Position numbers and translations under genes: made by a program. Below are positions 1-7,627 of a stretch of 64,000 nucleotides of DNA, piece after piece. Under the pieces are notes generated by a model. It made no database searches and was not told the origin of the DNA. It saw only the letters and a list, made by a program, of their open reading frames with translations. The stretch's first letter is position 1, and each line of letters begins with the position of its first letter. Source of the stretch: an uncultured Ilumatobacter sp. (lineage in GTDB: Bacteria > Actinomycetota > Acidimicrobiia > Acidimicrobiales > Ilumatobacteraceae); assembly GCA_905182555.1 (NCBI GenBank), contig CAJJBX010000016.1, forward strand, positions 1-64,000, read 5' to 3'.

Positions 1-1170
1 CTGAATGCCGGACTCAACGAGGTGTACTTCGACCGTGGCGAAGCCGACCCTGACTTTGAAGCGACTGAGTGGTTCCCGGCACTCGCGCCGGTTGGTCCGT
101 TCAGGGTCATGAACGACGCCGGCGCCTGCGGTAATCTCGGTAGGGGCAGCGCGGACGGGTGCTACCATCGCGTACTGCGGTGAGCAGGGCGTCGACGTTC
201 TCCCGAATAGCTGGCTCGACTACGCAATAGCGGCACCCGGTGCCGTCGACGCTCGGGTCAACTATCTGACGTGGAAGTACGGCATCGACTTCTTTGTAGC
301 GAACTACGCAACCGGTCAAAGTCTCGAAACCCTCGTAGCTGTGCAAGCGCTCGTATGGGCCTGGCATTCCGACCCGGTACACGGGACAACGGTGTTTTCG
401 AGCGTCGCGGCGCCCTACAACGACCCGTTGAACTGGAACGGCCTCACTCCTTCGTTGCACACCGACTCGTCGCCTCGAGTCGGGTTCTGGGGTCCGAACC
501 CGATCGACGGCCTTGAGTCGAGGTACACAGGCACCGACACTGATGCGCTGAACAACACAACACAAAAGGTGTATGACCTTGCCGTTGAAGCGGTCGCAAA
601 GGCCGGGCCGTGGAGCCTCGAACAAGGCCCCGGCGAAACAACAGCGACGTACGTTGTTCTGAGCGGAGCGAACGGGCCAATCGCAGGCGAAACCATTGTT
701 TTCAGCACAACCGGCGGTGACGTTTCAGTCGTCACTGACTCCAGCGGACACGCAGCATGGCCGACCGACGCAACAGCAGCGGCCGTTGAAGCACCCGGTG
801 ACACTTACATCGGTGCCAACTACGCAGGCAACCCCGGCGGGAACTACCAGGACCTGCTGGTCTCCTTCGGCCAACTCCTCCAGGTGCAGTTCACCGACAC
901 ACCCGCAACACCACCGCCAACCACCACAACGACCACCACCACAACGACCACCACGACGACGGTCGCACCAACCACCACAGTCGCACCAACCACCACGACA
1001 GCGCCGACAACCACAACAACGGTCGCAGCACGACCACAACAACGATCGTTGCGGGAGACTCCGGGCCCACGACCACCGCCCCGGCGACCACCGTCCCGCC
1101 TGCGACGTCGCCCGATGCATCCCCGCCAGCTGACTCCCAGTACCCGACACACCCAAATTCACGGGGGTAG
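1..1170 (+). pseudogene. Thioester-domain (TED) surface adhesin, copy 1, 5' end outside window, frame broken
   Basis: Secreted adhesin whose start lies before the window. It shows both marks of a thioester domain: a Tyr-Cys motif (YCGEQ, Cys codon 176-178) and, 56 codons later, VQALVWAW (Gln codon 344-346). In this family the two side chains form an internal thioester that bonds covalently to amines on the target. The intervening VNYLTWKYG and the later SPRVGF and VYDLAVEAVAKAGPW blocks recur in the copies at 3141 and 4351. A beta-rich domain (GPIAGET, VVTDSSGHAAW) and a Thr/Pro-rich stalk follow. Bases 1 to about 165 read in frame 1 and the rest in frame 2, so a one-base change lies near 110-165; more changes near 1025-1165 garble the tail that reads PVPDTPKFTG in the copy ending at 5624. 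The family call is firm. Real decay and sequence error cannot be told apart here. Confidence 0.75.
901..1050 (+). repeat. Thr/Pro/Ala-coding low-complexity repeat (stalk), copy 1
   Basis: ACC/ACA-rich imperfect repeat coding for runs of Thr broken by VAPTTT units. It forms the extended stalk after the TED and beta domains. Such repeats slip easily, and a frame change sits at its 3' end near 1025. Confidence 0.8.
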
Positions 1171-2076
1171 CGAACAGGATGGACCGACGACACTTTCTCT
1201 TCGGAGCCTCAGCGCTTGGTTTGACGGCGTGCGCCAAAGCTGAACGCAACCTCTACAGCAAACCCTCCGAAAGCCAGGCTCTCCCACAACCAGAACCCAG
1301 CGTCCCAGCACCACGACGATGCCGAGTTCAAACTCTGGATCAGCGACGACAACGGTCATACCAACAACCACTGTCGCGCCGACGACCAACGGTCTTCCCT
1401 TCTATGTCCCTGAACAAGACCTGCCAGGGCTTTCCTTCGTCGCTGCCGCAGCGACTTCTACCATCAGCGTTTACTCAACAGACCAGCTGACCGAGCCGAC
1501 CTTTGAGTTCATGAGTCCAATTTCGAGCGGCGGGCCGCTCGTGTTTCTTGTCGAGGACCTCAACGACCTACAAGCACTCAAAGTCCTGCTGCCCACCCGC
1601 CCGAACGGCAGCTTCGGCTGGATCAACAGCAGCCAAGTTCGTCTCACCCGACACAACTACGCGATCAAGGTACGGCTCGACGACTGGTGGGATGCCGACC
1701 GGACCGTTCGCGTCCGCCGTCGGCGTCGGCCGCGGAGGTGCACCAACGCCCCGCGGCCGCTATTACACCGCTGAGCTCTTACGCCCCCCTTCGTCTGGTA
1801 CGGCGTACGGCCCGTACGCCTACGGCCTCTCCGGGTACAGCGACACCTTCACTAATTTCCTCGGCGGCCCAGGCCAACTCGGAATCCACGGCACAAACAA
1901 CCCCTGGACTCTCGGCACCAACGTCTCGGCTGGATGTGTCCGACTCCACAACGACGACATCACCTACCTTGTCGAAACACTCCAACTACCACTCGGCGTC
2001 CCCGTCGACATCGTCTGAGATGGAAGCTTCCGACGGCAGGAGCCGACGAGCTGAACGCTCACGGCAGGCAACAAGA
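1033..2076 (+). repeat. Duplicated segment, copy 1 (TED tail + L,D-transpeptidase + start of tetR)
   Basis: Near-identical to 5490-6214. Identity starts in the TED stalk end (accacaacaacgatcg) and stops inside the tetR gene after ggcaggcaacaaga. This copy keeps the whole tetR gene to the right, so it holds the original junction. The second copy lacks about 360 bases of the middle of the transpeptidase gene. Confidence 0.85.
1179..2018 (+). pseudogene. L,D-transpeptidase (YkuD) lipoprotein, copy 1, two frame changes
   Basis: Cell-wall cross-linking enzyme of the YkuD family. The N-terminus MDRRHFLFGASALGLTAC carries a twin-arginine pattern (RRHFL) and a lipobox (LTAC), so the product should be exported by Tat and lipid-anchored. 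The C-terminus has the catalytic signature, with His in GIHGTNNP and Cys in SAGCVRLHNDD. The N-terminal part reads in frame 3, the middle (NGLPFYVPEQDLPG to VRLDDWWD, about 1319-1690) in frame 2, and the catalytic part in frame 3 again. Near 1680-1720 the stretch equivalent to FSLSVTDREETIFET of copy 2 is lost. It begins 8 bases after the TED stop and ends one base before tetR. As written it is not translatable, though the catalytic core itself is intact. Confidence 0.8.
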
Positions 2077-2607
2077 TCCCGCATTCTCGACGAGAGTCGG
2101 CGTGTGCTCCGCTCTGGCGTGCTCTTTGACCTGACTGTTCAGTCACTTGCAAAAGAGCTCGGCCTGTCACGTGTAACGATTTATCAGTACTTCCCGACGA
2201 TCCGAGACATTTTGAAGGCTCTGTCCGACGAGACGATTGGGATGATTTTCAGCAATCTTCCGGATGTCCCGGCGACCGAGCGCCGCTATCTCGAAAAGTT
2301 CGTTTCCCTCGCACTCGAAGTGTTCCTCAGCGACTCCCTTCTCGTGCGGAATCTGGTGCTCGCGACAGAGATGGGCAATTCAGTAAGCGGATGGTTCAGG
2401 GGCGATCTAGAAGAGCTGTTGGAACACGTTGTAGGGCAGCTGGATCCGGAAATGCGGCCGGTGAGCTCAGACCCAGGACAGTCGGCCCGGGTGATGGTTA
2501 CCTACTTTCGCGGCGCGCTCTACGGGTGGGCGGCCGGGTTCATCGACGACGAGACGTTTGCCAGCGAAGTGCGTCGAGCAGCGACGCTCACCAGCACCGC
2601 TAAATGA
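2020..2607 (+). CDS. TetR-family transcriptional regulator
   Basis: DNA-binding regulator of 195 residues, the usual TetR length. The N-terminal helix-turn-helix (LTVQSLAKELGLSRVTIYQYF, about residues 38-58) is typical, with the YQYF end of the recognition helix. The C-terminal ligand/dimer domain is unassigned. The ATG lies one base after the transpeptidase stop, so the genes are probably co-transcribed and the regulator may control the adhesin/transpeptidase genes (inference). An 18-codon stub of the same gene lies at 6158-6214 in the duplicated copy. The ligand cannot be predicted. Confidence 0.85.
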   Translation: MEASDGRSRRAERSRQATRSRILDESRRVLRSGVLFDLTVQSLAKELGLSRVTIYQYFPTIRDILKALSDETIGMIFSNLPDVPATERRYLEKFVSLALEVFLSDSLLVRNLVLATEMGNSVSGWFRGDLEELLEHVVGQLDPEMRPVSSDPGQSARVMVTYFRGALYGWAAGFIDDETFASEVRRAATLTSTAK

Positions 2608-2627
2608 AGAAGCAGCGCTAAGTAGAC

Positions 2628-2641
2628 TTTACAGATGTAAA
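2628..2641. promoter_or_regulatory. Palindrome TTTAC-N4-GTAAA, putative operator
   Basis: Perfect dyad TTTACAGATGTAAA, 21 bases after the tetR stop and about 80 bases before the small secreted gene at 2721. A weaker version (TTTACGTCTGCAAG) starts 44 bases downstream at 2672, about four helical turns away. The same TTTAC-N4-GTAAA dyad lies upstream of the luxR-type gene (10619-10632), so that regulator may bind both (inference). Confidence 0.4.
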
Positions 2642-2720
2642 AATATGCTTCTCGTGTGTCACGAAGTGCCCTTTACGTCTGCAAGTTGTTCCCTGATCCG
2701 GGATGGACAGGGGACTCCGA

Positions 2721-2876
2721 ATGCAGGTACGCACAGTAAAACGTGTCGCAGTTTTGGCGGCAGTGTTCGTTGCGTTAGCGGCGAGTACGTCGCTCGTCAC
2801 CTCGCGCGAAACGTTCAATGGCACGAACCCGGTTTTCGACAACAGCATGACCGAAATACACGGGGTGAACAGATGA
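2721..2876 (+). CDS. Small secreted or membrane peptide, 51 residues
   Basis: Unrecognised 51-residue ORF. It starts with positive residues (QVRTVKR) followed by a hydrophobic stretch (VAVLAAVFVALAAS), a plausible signal peptide or single membrane segment, and ends in about 25 polar residues (ETFNGTNPVFDNS). Its stop overlaps the start of the next gene (2873) by ATGA, which supports translation and coupling to the TED block. It stands where the first gene of the 2.7-5.6 kb operon would be, just after the 2628 palindrome. It could instead be the relic of a longer secreted gene. Confidence 0.5.
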   Translation: MQVRTVKRVAVLAAVFVALAASTSLVTSRETFNGTNPVFDNSMTEIHGVNR

Positions 2877-3136
2877 AGCAACGCCCGTTCCAAACGATGC
2901 TTTCCTGGCTGATCCCCGCCGCTCTGACAGCTGCAGTGACGTTGACGTTCTCGTCAGCGTCGAACGCCCTGACAGTCCCCCCCAGTTGCGCCAACAACGA
3001 CGGTCACCGTGACGTCTTCAGCATCGTCATTCGCCCCCACAAGACCCGACATCACCCCCATCACCGCAACCGAGGTTGCGCCCCAGGCGTCGCCCCGGCT
3101 ACTCCCATACCCAACACACCCCAACTCACAGGATGA
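2873..3136 (+). pseudogene. Collapsed TED adhesin: signal peptide joined to C-terminal tail
   Basis: An 87-codon open frame. It begins with a signal peptide like those of the TED genes (TLTFSSASNA ends the hydrophobic region, as in the 3141 and 4351 genes) and ends with ATPIPNTPQLTG, the same tail motif that ends the other TED proteins. The TED and beta domains are absent. The middle reads as out-of-frame stalk; the neighbouring frame gives VAPTTTVTVTSS. It is best explained as a TED gene reduced by internal deletion, with signal and tail still in one frame. It could still make a short secreted peptide. It lies 4 bases before the next TED gene. Confidence 0.6.
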
Positions 3137-3140
3137 ACAG

Positions 3141-4346
3141 ATGAAACGTTCCCGTCTCGCTCCGATTGCTCTGACAGTCGCGCTGTCGGTGACTTTGCTG
3201 ACGTTTTCGTCGGCTTCGAACGCCGCTGTCGGCACAACCCTCACAGAAGGCATGGAACTCAGCCTTTACCAGTTAGGCACTGAAACAAACCCCGGCGGTT
3301 ACATCCACGCGTCGCTCAATGAAAACGATGCCGACGACGACTTCACCACCATCGGCGGTTTAGCGCTTTTCAACATCGAACCTGATTGTGAAGGCGGCGC
3401 ATCAAACGGGTTCTGTTACAACTTTTTCATCGGGTACTGCGCTGAAGCAGACGTGACCGCAGAGTCTCAAAGCCCGTTCGCGGCAGTCACTATCGACGGA
3501 CGACTCCAATACCTGACGTGGAAACACGACTTCGAGTGGTACTCAGCGTACGATTTCGTCTTGGCGTCCGCCCCGATGGCATTGCCATCCAGGCTCTCGA
3601 CGTGCGTGGATGTCAGACCCGCAGACAGGCTCCACAGTGTTCAGTAACGTCGCCGGCGGGCTGGACGACCCGTACAACTGGAACAACCTGACTCCGTCAG
3701 CGCACACCGATCCGTCACCGCGTGTCGGGTTCCACACTGACGTTGACCTCGACGACGCGGAATGGGAGGGAACTGACGCTGAGCTGCTCGCCGCAGCCAC
3801 ACAGGCTGTCTATGACCTTGCTGTCGAATCGACATCAAAAGCCGGGCCGTGGACACTCACCCAAGGCGACGGTCAAACTGGTGTTGTGCTCACCGGAGCC
3901 AACGGAGCAATCGCAGGTGAAACCGTCAACTTCGTCGACGGCTCAACGGATGGCATCGACGTCGTTACTGACTCCAACGGTTACGCCGCATGGCCGTCAG
4001 GCGCAACAGACGCGAACATCGAAGGCCCCGGACAGACTTGGAAGTCACCCGGCCCCAGTACCGGCGGACAGGACCTCATTGTGACGCTCGGCGAAAACCT
4101 CACCGTCAACGTCGCAGCGCCCGGACCAACGACGACGACGACCACGACAACCACCACGGTCGCACCAACAACACGGTCGCACCAACAACCACGGTCGCAC
4201 CAACAACCACGGTCGCTCCAACAACCACGGTCGCAGCAACGACCACAACAACGATCGTTGCTGGAGACACTGACCTGCCTGCGACGTCGCCTGACGCGTC
4301 GCCGCCAGCTGTCCCTGTACCCGACACACCGACATTCACAGGGTGA
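3141..4346 (+). pseudogene. Thioester-domain surface adhesin, copy 2, two compensating frame changes
   Basis: Secreted adhesin: signal peptide MKRSRLAPIALTVAL to SSASNA, then a TED with GYCAEAD (Cys at codon 100) and RLQYLTWKHD. The expected QALVWAW block is damaged. A Gln codon is present at 3590-3592 but out of frame, and gtgtgggcatgg is replaced by gacgtgcgtgg, so the thioester Gln motif is lost from the reading frame. From about 3610 frame 1 continues (TGSTVFSNVAGGLDDPYNW, then a beta domain with GAIAGETVNF). A one-base loss in the stalk repeat near 4170 restores the first frame, which ends ...PPAVPVPDTPTFTG. The next gene's GTG lies 4 bases after the stop. Assignment is strong by comparison with the 4351 copy. 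Confidence 0.75.
4126..4256 (+). repeat. 18-base Thr/Val/Ala/Pro stalk repeat, copy 2
   Basis: About four tandem units of the type accacggtcgcaccaaca coding for TTTVAP. One unit reads caacaacacgg where its neighbours read caacaaccacgg, a one-base loss that switches frame inside the stalk. Confidence 0.85.
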
Positions 4347-4350
4347 GCAG

Positions 4351-5624
4351 GTGAAGCCCTCCCGTGTCGCGACAATCGCTCTGGCGGGCGTGCTGTCGGC
4401 GACGTTGCTGACGTTTTCGTCAGCATCGGACGCCGCTGTTGGCACCGAGCTCAACGAAAGCACGATCCTCGACTTGTTCACGCCCTTCGGGCAAGTAGCG
4501 CCAGGCGGTCACATCCACGCGGACCTGAACGAGCACGGCCCCCACGGCGACAACGACTACACCTATGTCGGCGGTCTACCGCTCTACACACTGGAGCCCG
4601 GCTGCGGTGACACCTACCCGGATTGCTACAACTTTTTTATCGGATACTGCTCAGAGGCAGGCACGCCCGCTGAAAACGGGAACTCGTTCTCACAAGTCGA
4701 CATCGACGGGCGACTCCAATACCTGACGTGGAAACACGACTACGCGTGGTACCAAGTGAACTTTTCAGCGTCTGCGTCCGCCCCAATGGCAGCCACGCAA
4801 GCTCTCGTGTGGGCATGGATGTCTGACCCACAGACAGGCTCCACAGTGTTCAGTAGCGTCGCCGGTGGGCTGGACGACCCGTACAACTGGAACGGTTTAA
4901 CCCCGTCAGCGCACACCGATGCGTCACCGCGCGTCGGGTTCCACTCTGGCGTTGCCGGCCTCGATGACCCGTACTGGGACGGAACTGATGCTGAGCTGCT
5001 CGCCGCAGCCACACAGGCTGTCTATGACCTCGCTGTCGAATCGACAGCAAAAGCCGGGCCCTGGACACTCACACAAGGTGTCGGTCAAACCGGTGTTGTC
5101 CTCACCGGATCCAACGGCATAATCACGAAATTATTTTTACAAAAGGCACAACAGACGGCATCAACGTCACCACCGATACCAGCGGTTTCGCTGCCTGGCC
5201 GACAGGCGCAACAGACGCGAGCATTGAAGGCCCAGGAGAGACCTGGAAGACACCTGGCCCCGATCCCGGCGGACAGGACATCATTTTGACACTCGGCGAA
5301 AACCTCACCGTCAACGTCACCGCACCCGGACCCACGACCACCACCACCACGACAACAACCACGATCGCACCAACAACCACGATCACACCGACAACGGCGA
5401 CCACACCAACACCGACAACCACGGTCGCACCCACAACCACGGTCGCACCCACAACCACGGTCGCACCCACAACCACGGTCGCACCGACAACCACAACAAC
5501 GATCGTTGCGGGAGACTCCGGGCCCACGACCACCGCTCCGGCGACCACCGTCCCGCCTGCGACGTCGCCCGATGTATCTCCGCCAGCGACTCCCGTACCC
5601 GACACACCCAAATTCACGGGGTAG
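4351..5624 (+). pseudogene. Thioester-domain surface adhesin, copy 3, single frame change near 5125
   Basis: The best-preserved TED gene. A GTG start gives MKPSRVATIALAG to SSASDA as the signal peptide. The TED is complete: GYCSEAG (Cys100), RLQYLTWKHDYAWY, and TQALVWAW (Gln150), giving a predicted Cys100-Gln150 thioester. Next come SPRVGFHSG, VYDLAVESTAKAGPW, a beta domain (TTDGINVTTDTSGFAAW) and a long TTTVAP stalk ending PPATPVPDTPKFTG. Near 5120-5135 the expected AGETVNF stretch is replaced by a shorter AT-rich run (acgaaattattttt), which shifts the frame, so the N-terminal 260 codons end early at 5289. No LPXTG, transmembrane anchor or charged tail is seen, so wall attachment must use another route. 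The stop lies 8 bases before the second transpeptidase. Confidence 0.8.
5331..5508 (+). repeat. 18-base Thr-rich stalk repeat, copy 3
   Basis: Tandem units of acaaccacggtcgcaccc (TTTVAP) preceded by degenerate versions (TTTIAP, TTTPTP). It is the longest stalk of the three copies. Confidence 0.85.
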
Positions 5625-6214
5625 CGAACAGGATGGACCGACGACACTTTCTCTTCGGAGCCTCAGCGCTTGGTTTGACGGCGTGCGCCAAAGCCGAACG
5701 CAACCTCTACAGCAAACCCTCCGAAAGCCAGGCTCTCCTACAACCAGAACCCCAGCGTCCCAGCACCACGACGATGCCGAGTTCAAACTCTGGATCAGCG
5801 ACGACTTCTCCCTCTCCGTCACAGACCGCGAAGAGACGATCTTTGAAACCGCCGTCGGCGTCGGCCGCGGAGGTGCACCAACGCCCGCGGCCGCTACTAC
5901 ACCGCTGAGCTCTTACGCCCCCCCCCCCTCATCCGGTACCGCTTACGGCCCGTACGCCTACGGCCTCTCCGGGTACAGCGACACCTTCACTAATTTCCTC
6001 GGCGGCCCAGGCCAACTCGGAATCCACGGCACAAACAACCCCTGGACTCTCGGCACCAACGTCTCGGCTGGATGTGTCCGACTCCACAACGACGACATCA
6101 CCTACCTTGTCGAAACACTCCAACTACCACTCGGCGTCCCCGTCGACATCGTCTGAGATGGAAGCTTCCGACGGCAGGAGCCGACGAGCTGAACGCTCAC
6201 GGCAGGCAACAAGA
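5490..6214 (+). repeat. Duplicated segment, copy 2, internally deleted
   Basis: Second copy of 1033-2076. It ends after ggcaggcaacaaga inside the first 18-19 codons of tetR, where unrelated sequence begins. About 360 bases of the transpeptidase middle are missing; both flanks of the gap carry cgacgac, suggesting loss by short-repeat recombination. Confidence 0.85.
5633..6156 (+). pseudogene. L,D-transpeptidase (YkuD) lipoprotein, copy 2, internal deletion and frame changes
   Basis: Same N-terminus as copy 1 (MDRRHFLFGASALGLTAC: Tat-like pattern plus lipobox) and the same catalytic end (GIHGTNNPWTLG, SAGCVRLHNDD, with His and Cys present). The central domain of copy 1 (VPEQDLPG to SSQVRL) is missing. 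Instead SGSATT runs straight into DDFSLSVTDREETIFETAVGVGRG, the start of the YkuD fold, which copy 1 lacks. The signal part is in frame 2 and the catalytic part in frame 1. One C is lost near 5888 and compensated by extra Cs in the run near 5923-5932, giving a short scrambled AATTPLSSYAP where copy 1 reads RGRYYTAELLRP. The two copies together define one intact ancestral enzyme. Confidence 0.8.
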
Positions 6215-6600
6215 GCGCTACCGGTCCGAGCTCTTCTCGTTTCCGGGAGTGATCCCGAGGAAAGTCGCCTTCCCTCACATGGCAAGTCCGGTCGTCGTCC
6301 GTTAAGTACTACCCCTACCTTTGACGATGAGCGCCAGCCCGCAGGGGCTCACGCGTCAGGCCGTATTAACTGCAGCGATAAGCGGCGCGAGCATCACGGT
6401 TATCCCTGTTCATCCGCGGCCAGTCCTGCACAAGAGGTGGCCGTTTTCGCGTCTGCTGAACTTCAACTCCAGTGGGCAATGCTGCATCGCGGACGACATC
6501 AAGCAGTTTCACTGGGTCTGTCCACCATCCAGCGCATCCTGGCGGCGCTGTTGACGACAGCACCAACACCTGCCGGCCAGGTAGCGACGGCAACGAGTTG
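6157..6600 (+). other. No intact gene: tetR stub then unassigned sequence
   Basis: Bases 6158-6214 hold the first 18 or so codons of a second tetR copy. Beyond the break, open frames exist but none has a recognisable domain, signal peptide or credible start. The stretch probably contains decayed coding sequence leading into the next remnant. Confidence 0.5.
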
Positions 6601-6903
6601 AAGGTACTGCAGCCAACGATGACGGGTCGACCTACTGAGGCGAACGTGGCAGCCCATGACGCTTGGGTTGCCTCGCTTCCAGCGGTCACCGAAGAAGTCC
6701 CTGAATCTGGACGGCATACCAGCGGCATGCACGGGTCCTGGAACAGCTACGACGGCTTCGGCTCCGACGGCAACGGGCTTGTAGAAGTATGCGGGCGTGG
6801 CTGGGATGAGTTCGGTGATATCGAAGCAGACGGGGCCGACTACGTCTTCGGCGTCGATAACCACTACCGCATTCCTGACGGCGCTGAAATCCGATACAGC
6901 TGA
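6472..6903 (+). CDS. Unknown protein remnant, paralogue 1 (AHDAWVASLP)
   Basis: Unrecognised. The C-terminal two thirds (from about 6640) contain AHDAWVASLPAVTEEVPESG, an acidic Gly/Asp-rich stretch (WDEFGDIEADGADYVFG) and end IPDGAEIRYS. The first part looks like a chance extension, so the real start is uncertain. The motif recurs at about 7258-7320 as AHNAWVTSLPPVTATAPQSG, so the two are diverged tandem copies. No signal peptide is visible, and the gene may be truncated at its 5' end. Confidence 0.4.
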   Translation: MGNAASRTTSSSFTGSVHHPAHPGGAVDDSTNTCRPGSDGNELKVLQPTMTGRPTEANVAAHDAWVASLPAVTEEVPESGRHTSGMHGSWNSYDGFGSDGNGLVEVCGRGWDEFGDIEADGADYVFGVDNHYRIPDGAEIRYS

Positions 6904-7099
6904 TCAGCGTGCGGTCAGTAACCGCTGATTTGGGTGATCACCCACGAGACAGTCGACAGTCACCCAGCAGACAATCGTCAGTCATCTAGAAGCGAATCGT
7001 CAGATCACTGGGTCATCTCGGTGCGGTTAGACGATCTCATCGATGCGGGATTTCGTAAGCATGGCGACCAAAGAAGATCAAGCCATCGGAGGTTGTTAA

Positions 7100-7627
7100 A
7101 TGACGAACGAAAGCGCCGGCGAAAACACCACGGCCACCACCGCTTCGAAGACGACCGGATCATCTGAAACTCAGGTTGCTAGCGGACGGAACTCTTGCCG
7201 GAACTCAAATGTACGTCGGCTACTCCTCGAAGTAGCACGTAAGTCATACATCCAAGCCCATAACGCTTGGGTCACATCGCTTCCACCGGTCACCGCCACC
7301 GCGCCTCAAAGTGGGGACCTCATTGGCCTCGGGTCTGGAACCCGGAGGAACTACACGGGAGTCCGCGTCGACGGAACAGACAGCGCATTCGTCTTTGCAG
7401 ATGCCGCCCACACCGACGAGCGGCGTGCCGAGCACGGCAGCTTCTACATCGAGGGCGACGACGGCAACAAGAGCGTCTGCCCGACGGCGTTGCACGTGGC
7501 GGCGAGCTCCCTGTTAGGGTTAGGGCGCCACAGCCGAAACCCGCTCACAACAGGACCCCGAGCACAGCGTTGGCGAGAAACACTGCACGTTCTTTCGTGG
7601 CAGCTGACGTCAGATGCACGTCATTGA
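7100..7627 (+). CDS. Unknown protein remnant, paralogue 2 (AHNAWVTSLP)
   Basis: Unrecognised 175-codon frame starting MTNESAGENTTATTASK. It shares AHNAWVTSLPPVTATAPQSG with the frame at 6472, followed by an acidic region (DGTDSAFVFADAAHTD, YIEGDDGNK). From about 7515 (SSLLGLGRHSRN) the residue pattern becomes Arg-rich and unlike coding sequence, so the frame probably runs past a break. It overlaps the start of the CAP-domain gene by 14 bases, which also argues that this end is not genuine. Confidence 0.4.
   Translation: MTNESAGENTTATTASKTTGSSETQVASGRNSCRNSNVRRLLLEVARKSYIQAHNAWVTSLPPVTATAPQSGDLIGLGSGTRRNYTGVRVDGTDSAFVFADAAHTDERRAEHGSFYIEGDDGNKSVCPTALHVAASSLLGLGRHSRNPLTTGPRAQRWRETLHVLSWQLTSDARH

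Noticed and set aside
725-1249. Minus-strand Val/Gly/Trp-rich frames over the Thr stalk
   Set aside because: They are the reverse complement of ACC/ACA repeats; composition only.
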